Shown in pieces: positions 42,025 to 50,717 of a DNA stretch of 64,000 nucleotides. Every line of letters begins with the position of its first letter. The stretch's first letter is position 1. Origin of the DNA: Prostheceraeus crozeri (Eukaryota; Platyhelminthes; Polycladida; Euryleptidae); the NCBI GenBank assembly GCA_907163375.1, contig CAJQUW010011539.1:124001-188000 (forward strand). The letters run 5' to 3'. The notes beneath the pieces are model-generated. The model was not told where the DNA came from. It saw nothing but the letters and a program-made list of their open reading frames with translations, and did not search any database. Position numbers and translations under genes: made by a program.

Positions 42025-42191
42025 TAGTCCGATACTCTCTTGAGCAACCGTAATAGTCCGGTGCTCTTTTGAGTGTTTTTCTTCATTTGAGCCCCGGATT
42101 AAATAGTCCGATTGTGTCTGGAAGTCCTACAGAGGCAAAACACTCAAGTGAGCACCGGACTATTACAGTTGCTCAACTGAGTGTCGGACTA
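42025..42191. repeat. long near-perfect hairpin between two genes
   Basis: TAGTCCGATACTCTCTTGAG...TTTTGAGTGTTTT (42025-42078) is the inverse of 42138-42191, with few mismatches over 54 bp and a loop of about 59 bp. It lies downstream of the zinc-finger gene and upstream of the membrane ATPase gene, both on the plus strand. It could be a small fold-back insertion or a transcription or RNA-processing signal. Confidence 0.9.
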
Positions 42192-42238
42192 GTGAAGAGA
42201 GTTTTAGACAAATTTTCATATAAAAAAAAATCAAAAAA

Positions 42239-43459
42239 ATGAATTATGAAAAATCGTATTCCGAAATACCCAATCGACCTCCCACGGTCGTCAATCAACG
42301 TGAACAAAATAATGATTCGCAATCTATGTTTTCAGAAAATTCAGATCTAGGAAGACTCTTTGGGTTTCTGAAATTTCATTGTGTAAAAATTATTGTTATA
42401 TGTATTCTTATCTATCTTATTTATTGTTTCATAAACTGGTTAGGCTTCTTACAAACAGCAGAACAAACGAAAGTTGCATTTTATAAAAGTCAAACCAAAA
42501 ACTTTAAAGGTTGGAGACCAGTTACCCATGACAATAACAATGACAAACCTAAAGGGCGCACTGAACAAGAGAACTTACATTTTGTTGTATACGGTAAGAC
42601 AGCGAGCGGAAAGACTACGTTTCTTAGAAGATATATAAATCAACATTTTCCTAATGAAACAAATGTACATGTGTTTTGTCTACAGGCAGATGAATGGCAA
42701 GGATACTCAAATGTTTACGGTGAAAAAGATTTATGTATGTTAGAAGATATGGAAACTTTTGCTGGAACATACGCGCAAAAGTCTTTATTAGTATTAGATG
42801 ATGTAGCTAGTTTAGTGAAACAAAAAGACATATCAGAAATATTTACAAATGGTCGTCACCATAATATACAAATAATAGTGTTAGCTCATAAAGCTTGTGA
42901 TGTAGATAATAAGATTAGAGAAAACATAGAAGTCTTTTATGCAACTACGCAAAATAATGCAGTGTTCTTTGAGGATATTAAGAAAAATTATAAACTAACT
43001 TTACCCTTAGCTAAATATGTACATGTTAAGTTCGGTATAATACGAGTTGATACTATTATGAACCAACTACAAGTATATGATAAAGATTTAAATGTACTAT
43101 TAGATACTGAACATGATTTTTATACTAATGCAACAGATTTTGACATTAGTCTCTATGCAAGTGCTAAGAACTTATCGCCACATAATATAGTAGAAATAAC
43201 AATTTTTCTAGAAAACGAATCACTCGAACCACTAACAATCATACCAGAGACATTTTATTTCTATTTCGATCATTATTTAAATAATATGTTAAAAATTAAA
43301 ACCCCCGAACGACTTGAGAATAGAGATGCACTAGACGTTATTAGAACAGGCATTAATGATTTTCGCGATGTACTAAAAAATGTACATCCTCTAGTCAATG
43401 ATGCTAAAAGTACATTGAGTGACATAAAACCAATATTAAATGAGTTAAATAATATGTAA
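42239..43459 (+). CDS. membrane-anchored A32/FtsK-like ATPase (second ATPase)
   Basis: 406 residues. A transmembrane helix at about 46-69 (CVKIIVICILIYLIYCFI) is followed by an ATPase core: Walker A VVYGKTASGKTTF (115-127), Walker B SLLVLDDVASL (182-192) and FTNGRHHNIQIIVLAHKACD (about 203-222). This last block is the arginine-containing strand and sensor of A32-like packaging ATPases. About 170 C-terminal residues are unassigned. It differs from the 258-aa ATPase of the same element, which lacks a membrane segment. Possible roles are a second motor, a capsid- or membrane-anchored pump, or a replication ATPase. The start follows CAAAAAAATG. Element A has no homologue. Confidence 0.8.
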   Translation: MNYEKSYSEIPNRPPTVVNQREQNNDSQSMFSENSDLGRLFGFLKFHCVKIIVICILIYLIYCFINWLGFLQTAEQTKVAFYKSQTKNFKGWRPVTHDNNNDKPKGRTEQENLHFVVYGKTASGKTTFLRRYINQHFPNETNVHVFCLQADEWQGYSNVYGEKDLCMLEDMETFAGTYAQKSLLVLDDVASLVKQKDISEIFTNGRHHNIQIIVLAHKACDVDNKIRENIEVFYATTQNNAVFFEDIKKNYKLTLPLAKYVHVKFGIIRVDTIMNQLQVYDKDLNVLLDTEHDFYTNATDFDISLYASAKNLSPHNIVEITIFLENESLEPLTIIPETFYFYFDHYLNNMLKIKTPERLENRDALDVIRTGINDFRDVLKNVHPLVNDAKSTLSDIKPILNELNNM

Positions 43460-43479
43460 ATTTTTTTTCTTTTTAAAAT

Positions 43480-43770
43480 ATGGAGTACAAAATAGAACAC
43501 GTGCCAGTTCTAAAAGATTATCGTCATCCTGTAAATTCGAAACAAACAGTTAAAAGTCAGTATCATCATAAATATATGCAATTAGTTCAAGATTATAGAA
43601 TAAAACATGGTATAAGGAGTCACACTAAAACAAAAAACTTTCCACTGTGTCTACGAAGTTTCAGAGTATTTTTAGCATACAATAATTTATGGTGGTTGGT
43701 TAATAAAGAGCGATTAACAGTTTACGATCTAGAAACATTACATCAACTAAATATTCCTGTGTATATGTAA
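43480..43770 (+). CDS. conserved small Polinton protein upstream of PolB
   Basis: 96 residues, homologous throughout to the ORF at 19888-20193 (YKIEHVPVLKDYRHP, a QYHHKYMQLVQDY block, FPLCLRSFRVFLAYNNLWWL, NIPVYM end). The shared part is very well conserved given the divergence of the surrounding DNA, which argues for selection on the protein. It begins 21 bp after the ATPase and ends 30 bp before PolB. The basic, His/Lys-rich first half could contact DNA. The function is unknown. Confidence 0.82.
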   Translation: MEYKIEHVPVLKDYRHPVNSKQTVKSQYHHKYMQLVQDYRIKHGIRSHTKTKNFPLCLRSFRVFLAYNNLWWLVNKERLTVYDLETLHQLNIPVYM

Positions 43771-43800
43771 TTTAAAATATAATTTTTTCTTTTAAAAAAT

Positions 43801-46800
43801 ATGAATTGTAAAATGAGTAACAAATCAACGCATACGCTTGACGAGTTAATAAAGAAACAAATTGAGGAGTTTGATGCACAAATTGAACGTAGACGTAAAC
43901 GTAGTAAAGGCACACCAATTCCTGACATATTCTCTGATGATAGACTTGGTGATGATCTATTGAATCTGTTTAATCCGAACGTTATCACGTATGAAAATGA
44001 ACTTTTTACTAATGTAGTAAATGATATACGTGAGCTGTTACGCAATGGGAAAGTTTTAAATTTATTGGGTGTAATAAACAAAGAAGATGGAACCACAATA
44101 GAAAACTTTTACGCTACGTTTTATAATAAAAATTCATTTGAAACATGGTTTCTTAATCTAGAAGAGAAATCCAATGCTAACGAATGGATTTTTACAGGTA
44201 GTATCAAATACGAAGATTTTGGTATGAAACTCGTACAAAGATCACATAGAGGCGCTGGTATTAATATGAAATATAGAATCAAAGAATACATCGGGCAATA
44301 TTGTTACATTCCTTCTGAGGATTTCTGCTTTATAAAATGTTACAACGCCTTACGTGGGTTCAATCAAGAACAAGCTAAAATTATAATCGAGATGTTTAAT
44401 GACTTTTTATATAAAGAGAAAGCTACATCTAGAACTGGAGTAATGGCAAACTGTAAATTTTCCCAATTCAATAAATACTTTGGAGAATGTGTACAGTATT
44501 ATAGTGCTACTAATCGTCATTTAAATCCCAGAGGTATTACAACACCTTATAGTCATGTTTATTACAATTATTTTCACGAAGGTTCATCAATAGGTCATTA
44601 TTGTTTAATCAATAAATTCCATAAAGCAGAAGCTATTAGAGAAATTGAAAATAATTTCAAACCAATATATAAAACTGTCACTGATGAAAATCTAACAACA
44701 CTTCCGTATAAGACCATAACAAAGAAACCAATTGACTATGGTTCAACATATAAATGGGATCTCGAAACTTATCCAGATCCTCGTTGTCCAACAGCTCATC
44801 CTATTCCTTATGCTTTAGGTACTATCAATTTCAATAAATTCATGTGTTGCTTACCGAAGCAAAGATTGACAGAAGTGGACAAACGTTTATTATGGGACAT
44901 GATGAAACTAAAAAAGAGTCAAGATCCAGCGGAAATTAAAGAACTTAGGAAACAGATAAGTGAATATAATAACTTAACTGAGCAAGAACTTAACAAACTT
45001 CAACGTTGTGTGAAAATCTTTATTAGGAAACATAATGAATGTCCGTCCGGGGGAAACCCAGAGGACGTATGTCCGATACATCAATTTTTCAAAAACCTTG
45101 GATCTTTTAATCATTCGAAAGTAACTTTAATAGCACATAATTCATCAGGATTCGATGCATATTTTCCGATAAAATCTAATTTTAAATTAACTAAACCACC
45201 GCTTAAAACATCACGAGGAATACTCACTGCTTCTTTACAAAATCCTTATACAACTGAAAGTGTTAGTAAGTATATCCAACGTTCCTCTAGATCTAAGCAA
45301 CTAGGTGACTCTACAAAACGTAACATAAAACCAAGCAAACTTTTACAAACTATTGTAATGAAATGTAGCTTACAACACGTGAAAACAAGTCTTTCCAAAT
45401 GGTGTGAGAATTTTAAAATCCCCACCAATATGTGTAAATTAAATTATGAAATTGGCGAAATTACACATGAAAATTATCTAGAAAAAGAACATGAGTGGAA
45501 ACCGTATTTAATTAACGATGTTCTTTCATTAGCATTTTGTATCTACAAGTATAATAATGTTATGAAAGAATTAGTTGGTGAAGATATAACTACTAATTTA
45601 ACATCCTCCGCTTTAACATTTAACGGTTGGATGAAGAGTGTACAAGAAGACACCATAAATATTCATTCGCATACTGATTTATGGACTAGAAACTATGTTA
45701 GAAAATCTGTTAAAGGTGGAAAAGTGTCAGCAAATATAAGACATTACGAATCTCCATTTTGTAACATCTTGCTACCAATATTACAGAGGTATTTTCCTGA
45801 GCGCTAGCTGAGGAGGTTTTGCTCCCTGGTCATCATAATTTAATAGATTTAATGAAGCAGTATAATCAGTTGCAAGACAAGAATGCTCTCTGTAAAGAAA
45901 TTAAACATAAACTACTCGACCAACGAAATGAATTCTTAATGGCTTTTGATGCAACATCTTTATATCCATCAGCTATGTATGACGAACATTCAGAATACCC
46001 TAAAGCTGAATCGGCTAGAAAATTTAGACAAGAAGAAGAACAAGCAGTATTATATCAATTTAACACTCAATCATTTCGTCCTAAAACTGGAATATTCACA
46101 GTTGTGTTTCATTATCCTGATGAGATGTTTTTTCAACCAGTTCCTGCGGAAGATAAGGTAAAGAATGAAAAAAATTGTAATCAAGAAATAATAAGGTTTA
46201 GGAATGGAATGTGTTATGATGTATTAACTTCTGTAGACATACAGGAAATTGTTAGATGTGGCGGGAAAATATTATCTATTACAGATGGTATAATTTATGA
46301 AGAAAATTATCACATTTCACCATTTCGCAAATACATTGAAAAGCTCTTCAATTTAAGAAAAAAATATAAAATAGAAGGAAACACTGTAGGCGATGAGTTA
46401 ATTAAATTATTAATGAATTCACTATATGGAAAAACCGTACAAAAAGACATAACCACTAAATATCATTTATGGAATGAGAATACATTGAGAAAAAATTTCA
46501 CTCAAGAAGTAAAAGATTTTGAAAAAGTAAATGATGAACAATTCTTAGTGAAAGTAGAAATGGAAGATGATGAGTTTCTTAAAGCTAATATTGTAAAAGA
46601 TGGGAAGACGTCATTCATGCCATCACACTTAGGTTCTTTCATTCTTTCTCATTCTAGAAGAATCATGAACAACTTTATTTTAGAAATTAATGGTTTCAAA
46701 GAAAAATACATTCATTATACAGATACTGATTCAATATATATTTCCAATGAGCTCTTTAATAAATTAGACGCTGCTGGATATGTTGGAGGAGAATTATGCC

Positions 46801-47234
46801 AAGGGAAAAATGATTATGGAAATGGTGGAATTATTTTTGCAATGTTTATTGCACCTAAAGTAAAATATTGTATTACTGTAGATGAACAAGGGAGACTTAG
46901 TGAAAAGAAAACATTTAAGGGTTATACAAAAACTAAAGTAAAAGTAGAAGATTTTCTAAAATTATACCATGGGGAAACATTGACAACAATTGTTAATAAA
47001 CCATGGAAAAGATCTTTAGAAACTGGTATTAGTATTCCTGATAAAAATAATAACACTGAAGAAAAAAGATTCACTGGTAAAATAAATATTCTTAAACGTC
47101 AAGCACCTAATGCAAATGGTATTATGCTCCCCTATAGCGGAGAAGATGTTCAAGACGAAATATTTCAACGAATAAAAAAAGAATGTAATATAATTGAATA
47201 CAATGATAGTGAAGACTGGGAAGAGGAATTATAA
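43801..47234 (+). pseudogene. PolB: protein-primed family B DNA polymerase (one frameshift)
   Basis: The first frame (668 aa) has the N-terminal domain and the exonuclease with WDLETYPDP (about 319), NSSGFD (about 446) and YLINDVLSL (about 570). It ends at a TAG (45805-45807). The second frame (from 45819) has motif A DATSLYPSAM (about 45), B LLMNSLYGK (about 195) and C YTDTDSIY (about 300). All catalytic residues are intact. The break falls exactly at a short GC-rich palindrome (about 45800-45833), the same spot where element A has a longer GC-rich insertion. The start is the ATG after TTTAAAAAAT. An alternative internal start would lose the conserved KKQ.EEFDAQI block. Confidence 0.94.
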
Positions 47235-47238
47235 TACA

Positions 47239-48015
47239 CTAGTCAGAGAACAATTGTTCGATAACTCTATCATGTACTTTTTTATCAATATTGACTGTGA
47301 TAAAACCATAGTCGTTTGCCCAAGCATTGTTACACGATTGTTTAAATTCATCTTTATCTCTTATACATAAATCTCTTAACAAATCACTTAGGTTTCTTTG
47401 GTTGATTTCGAAAAGCATAAAAATATTAGCATTCTTTCTAATAACACTTCCATCTAACGAATACATACTTTGTGTTAAATAAAAAACACTACAGTTGTTA
47501 TGTCTACCTCTTGTAAAATAATTTCTCTGGACTGCCTGATTGCTGTCATTAACACAATCATCAAACACCACACAATGTTTTTTCGTTTTATTTAGTTTAC
47601 TAGGATCTTGCATATTGCCACTATCATCTATTAATTGTATCGATATGTGTTTATTTCTATTGGGTTCTACTAGCTGTTTATTTTTCGCTGCTTCTTCACA
47701 CCAGGAACTTATTTCTTCTTCATACTCCGATTTTTCATATTCTTCAAACAGTGAAGCTATAGCTGATTTTGTAAGATTATTTTCAAAACCATATTTCAAA
47801 AATTGATAAATAGGTTGTTCTGCTGTTGTTGTATAAATGATAAGATTGTTATAATCCAAAAATTTGGGTGTCGTGAGAATTTTAAATAATAGATATGTTT
47901 TTCCACAACCTGATCTTCCACAAATAACTGATAAAACTTTATTTGACAAGTTATGATGATGATTGAATTTCACTTTCTTGTTTAGTGGATATTTTTCACA
48001 ACTGCTTTCACTCAT
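47239..48015 (-). CDS. A32-like genome-packaging ATPase (intact)
   Basis: 258 residues with Walker A GRSGCGKT at 33-40, Walker B HCVVFDDC at about 145-152 and the FTRGRHNNCSVFYLTQS block. The N-terminus (MSESSCEKYPLNKK then FNHHHNLSNKVLSVI) aligns with the region before the lost start in element A. It is the standard Polinton packaging ATPase and would drive DNA into the pre-formed capsid. It is convergent with PolB (4 bp between the stops) and co-directional with penton, which starts 22 bp upstream of it. The start has a CTTAAAAATG context. Confidence 0.92.
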   Translation of the reverse strand: MSESSCEKYPLNKKVKFNHHHNLSNKVLSVICGRSGCGKTYLLFKILTTPKFLDYNNLIIYTTTAEQPIYQFLKYGFENNLTKSAIASLFEEYEKSEYEEEISSWCEEAAKNKQLVEPNRNKHISIQLIDDSGNMQDPSKLNKTKKHCVVFDDCVNDSNQAVQRNYFTRGRHNNCSVFYLTQSMYSLDGSVIRKNANIFMLFEINQRNLSDLLRDLCIRDKDEFKQSCNNAWANDYGFITVNIDKKVHDRVIEQLFSD

Positions 48016-48037
48016 TTTTAAGTCAATATTTTTTTAA

Positions 48038-48826
48038 TTATACCTCCCGAACCAAAAGATCTATCATAATTTCTTCACCTCCAAAATTTATTTCCTTTCC
48101 TTTCTCATCTGTTATTCTAATTGTAATTGAATTAATTGTTTTTCTTGTAACAGGGAAATATATTAATGATTTTGGGATGACATTCAAACTGTAACCAATC
48201 GGAACTGTAAATGCTGGATAACTGAAGATATTATTTGACAGCTTTCCATTAACATAACCACCTTCTATAATATCACATTGAACGTTGATTGAATTTATTT
48301 CAGTTACTTTAGGTATATTTTCACTTATATGAAAACCTTGTGTATAGAGTTGCTTTTTAAATCCTAATAGTCTTGATAAAGATTTGTCAATATTAAAATC
48401 AACTTGATGATCTTCATCTAAAGTAAGAGAAAATTTATTTACTGCTGGTTCAACTGCGAAATGTAATTGTTTCTTGTCTTTAAATTGAATGCCTAAATGT
48501 CTTTTTATTTCATTGGAAATCGATTCAACTTCATAAAATCCAGGAAGAAAAGTTAATTCTTTCCAAGTTTTACCTTGATCATTAGAATATTTAAATCGGT
48601 CATTTACATCTTTGATAATATTTTGTATAGTGTTAAATGTTGAAAAACTAGTTAGTGCTACTTCATAATGTTTGTCTTGTTCTAAGTGAATAATAGGATC
48701 TAAATGACAGGTATGGGATGAAGTAGTTGTTATAAATTTTAATGTCGTACTAAATTTTGATGAGGTTAAAATCTCGGTTAAATTTTCTAAATGCTTATTA
48801 ATTTTTTCTAGTTCTGCCGAAGACAT
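48038..48826 (-). CDS. penton-like minor capsid protein (intact)
   Basis: 262 residues, the same length as in element A. Blocks include YEVALTSFSTFNTIQN, LPGFYEVESISNEIKRH, VDFNIDKSLSRLLGF, IIEGGYVNGKLSNNIFSYP and IYFPVTRKTI. This pattern matches the single jelly-roll penton proteins of Polintons and adintoviruses. The end LLVREV is identical in the two elements. It would form capsid vertices with the MCP. It is part of a minus-strand cluster with the ATPase and the 297-aa protein, with a TTAAAAATG start and only 2 bp between its start and the next gene's stop. Confidence 0.88.
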   Translation of the reverse strand: MSSAELEKINKHLENLTEILTSSKFSTTLKFITTTSSHTCHLDPIIHLEQDKHYEVALTSFSTFNTIQNIIKDVNDRFKYSNDQGKTWKELTFLPGFYEVESISNEIKRHLGIQFKDKKQLHFAVEPAVNKFSLTLDEDHQVDFNIDKSLSRLLGFKKQLYTQGFHISENIPKVTEINSINVQCDIIEGGYVNGKLSNNIFSYPAFTVPIGYSLNVIPKSLIYFPVTRKTINSITIRITDEKGKEINFGGEEIMIDLLVREV

Positions 48827-48833
48827 TTTTAAC
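48824..48833 (-). promoter_or_regulatory. example of the TTTAAAAATG-type start context
   Basis: GTTAAAAATG spans the penton start. A run of A directly before ATG, preceded by T or TT, occurs at most gene starts in both Polintons (for example 21885, 22774, 23570, 35199, 36666, 38355, 38845, 40743, 43801, 48015, 50382). It may be a promoter or initiator or only AT bias. Confidence 0.35.
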
Positions 48834-49722
48834 TAGATAGTTTAGATAAATTTTGATAGTCTTCTTCACTTATAATTTTCTTTTTTAATAGTCTTTTTAA
48901 GATTGCATGTATTTCGTTAAAGCTAGAGTTATGCCCTTCATTTCTCGCAGCTAATAAAATCTGTAATCTATTCACTAATTCTTGTGGATCATCGGGGAGG
49001 AAAACCGTTGTCACTTTTAGTCCTGTTCCTGTTTTTGGGTAACTAGGCGGTGTTGAATAATCAGTTCTTGCTGGCGAAGCAGCTGTTAATATTGGTATCT
49101 TTGTTCCTGTTTTACTGGTACTAGACGTTTTGGATAATAAGTCATTCAAAGTTGTATAACGCTTAAGAGTTTTTACAGTTCCAACCTTATCTAACATAGT
49201 TTTGTATTTCAGTAGATCATCAGTATGATAGTTATCTAACTTCGCTCCTCTTAATAAATCCACGATTTTTTTGTCTAAACTGAAAGCTGTTTTGTCTGGT
49301 GCAAAAATTAAACTTTCTTTAGGATTTATAAATAATTCTTTTCCACCTAAGTAAAATCTAAGAAATGGCTTTCCATCTATAAATGAAGTAGAATGTTCAA
49401 AGAGCATAGATTTTGGTAATTTCTTGTCTATGTTTGCTTCTAACAAACCATAATCATCCATGATGGTTTTCTGCACTGGATCCGCTATATCAATTTGTTT
49501 ATCATGAACTGCGAGTTCTTTCTCAAGAATTTTGAGTGGTGCAATAGTTTTTTCAAAATCAGTTTTCACTTGGTCAGTTAGGCGTATTTTTTCTAACATA
49601 TCGGATTGAACGCCAGCTTGTAGCATTCGATATTGTCTATGTCTTTTCTTCATAATATTTTTCTGTTTTATTAATTCGTCTAGTTGTTTTATTTTTGCCT
49701 CATTTGACTCATTTGTATTCAT
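48829..49722 (-). CDS. conserved Polinton structural-type protein
   Basis: 297 residues. There is a coiled-coil start (AKIKQLDELIKQKNIM), a FEHSTSFIDGKPFLRFYLGG block, FAPDKTAFSLDKKIVDLLRG, a Ser/Thr/Pro-rich linker (about 195-235) that the A copy lacks, and then FLPDDPQELVNRLQILLAA and GHNSSFNEIHAILKRLL. The C-terminal motif occurs in many animal Polintons. The family has no established function. Its constant place beside penton suggests a virion protein. The linker is probably fast-evolving. Confidence 0.75.
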   Translation of the reverse strand: MNTNESNEAKIKQLDELIKQKNIMKKRHRQYRMLQAGVQSDMLEKIRLTDQVKTDFEKTIAPLKILEKELAVHDKQIDIADPVQKTIMDDYGLLEANIDKKLPKSMLFEHSTSFIDGKPFLRFYLGGKELFINPKESLIFAPDKTAFSLDKKIVDLLRGAKLDNYHTDDLLKYKTMLDKVGTVKTLKRYTTLNDLLSKTSSTSKTGTKIPILTAASPARTDYSTPPSYPKTGTGLKVTTVFLPDDPQELVNRLQILLAARNEGHNSSFNEIHAILKRLLKKKIISEEDYQNLSKLSS

Positions 49723-49791
49723 TATTTTATAAGATAATATTTGAATTTTGTGGTAGCATAGAGGTACAGCAAAAACACTTTACTGAACAAC

Positions 49792-50382
49792 TTATTTTTG
49801 TTCTATGGAACTTTGTTCTAACGTTTTTAATAAAGTTCTTATTTCTTCTAAAAAAGCTTTATTGTTTACTTTGTCTTGAGGTTTAACAGGAATTTTAGTT
49901 GCTTCTCTAGCTATTTGGTCAAATTTTTCAATCTCATCTAACGTAATAACATTGTCATCACACACTCTCTGGAAGTAGTAATGTAGTTTATCATATACTT
50001 CTTTGACATGTGCATGTTTCTTACTTAAGGATTTTCGTTTCTTAGTCATTAAAGATTTATCTATCACTGTTGCAAGTGACGTTGTGAAGACACCTGTGCC
50101 TGTTAAAACTGTAGCGACAACAGGAATTGTAAGAACGCCAGATGAAATGACAATAGTGAGAGCGCCTAAAGAAATTGTTAAACATATACCAACGCCTTGT
50201 GTCACATTCTTAGCTATGGTCCATCTCTTTCTTAATTTATTATAATGTTCTAGTTTAAGTAATAATTGGGCTTCCTTATCTTTCATGTACCTGACTCTAT
50301 CTTTGTGTTTTGCTATATCTATGTCATATGATAATGAAGGATATAAGGGGGCTGATGGTTCTTTTGTTTTTTCATCTTCCAT
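49792..50382 (-). CDS. conserved two-helix membrane protein of Polintons
   Basis: The start at 50382 (TTTAAAAATGG) is preferred over the ATG at 50406 because the context matches other genes and the N-terminus then aligns with the A copy. About 196 residues. Features are a YPSLSYD motif, a charged helix, two hydrophobic stretches (GICLTISLGALTIVISSGVL, then IPVVATVLTGTGVFTTSL), a KKRKSLSKKH linker and a C-terminal DNVITLDEIEKFDQIA helix. The B copy has an extra C-terminal tail with a coiled coil. The first 90 codons lie inside the right TIR and are duplicated at the left end. Confidence 0.78.
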   Translation of the reverse strand: MEDEKTKEPSAPLYPSLSYDIDIAKHKDRVRYMKDKEAQLLLKLEHYNKLRKRWTIAKNVTQGVGICLTISLGALTIVISSGVLTIPVVATVLTGTGVFTTSLATVIDKSLMTKKRKSLSKKHAHVKEVYDKLHYYFQRVCDDNVITLDEIEKFDQIAREATKIPVKPQDKVNNKAFLEEIRTLLKTLEQSSIEQK

Positions 50383-50711
50383 TTTTAAATGAATATTTTT
50401 GTTCATGGGTCATAAACATTGTATTTTTCCCATTTCGCATCTATTTTGGCCCCGTAAATTGGTGATTTTAGAGGTACTTTCCTATTTGTTGTATTTTTTC
50501 ATTTTTGTATCTATTTTAGCCCGTAAATTAGTGATTTTAGAGGTACTTACCTATTTTTGTATTTTTTCATTTTTTGTATCTATTTTAGCTGTTTTTTTAT
50601 AAATTTCAGGAGGACCCTATTTTTTTGTATTTTTTCATTTTTTGTATCTACCTAGGTGTGGGATTCGGTGCTGAGCGAAGCGATGCGCCGAATCCTATAC
50701 CCTATACTACT
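50111..50711 (-). repeat. right terminal inverted repeat of Polinton B
   Basis: It is the inverse of 34852-35472. The terminal hairpin arms are 50661-50671 and 50685-50695. It ends ...CCCTATACTACT. Confidence 0.93.
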
Positions 50712-50717
50712 CACCCA
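50712..50717. other. target-site duplication of Polinton B, right (CACCCA)
   Basis: CACCCA directly after the CT-3' terminus, identical to 34846-34851. Confidence 0.9.

Larger units (their letters stand above)
34852..50711. mobile_element. complete Polinton/adintovirus-like provirus (element B, 15,860 bp)
   Basis: It has perfect outer termini (AGTAGTATAGGG... and ...CCCTATACTACT), TIRs of about 600-620 bp, and a 6-bp target duplication. The gene order is ORF-X, PRO, INT, a pX-like protein, MCP, a second pX/pVI-like protein, coiled-coil protein, zinc finger, membrane ATPase, small ORF, PolB, packaging ATPase, penton, 297-aa protein and membrane protein. INT, MCP and PolB each carry one visible lesion, while the other genes are open. 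The insertion is recent enough for TIRs and duplication to be intact. The flanking fold-back arm preserves the empty site. Confidence 0.96.
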
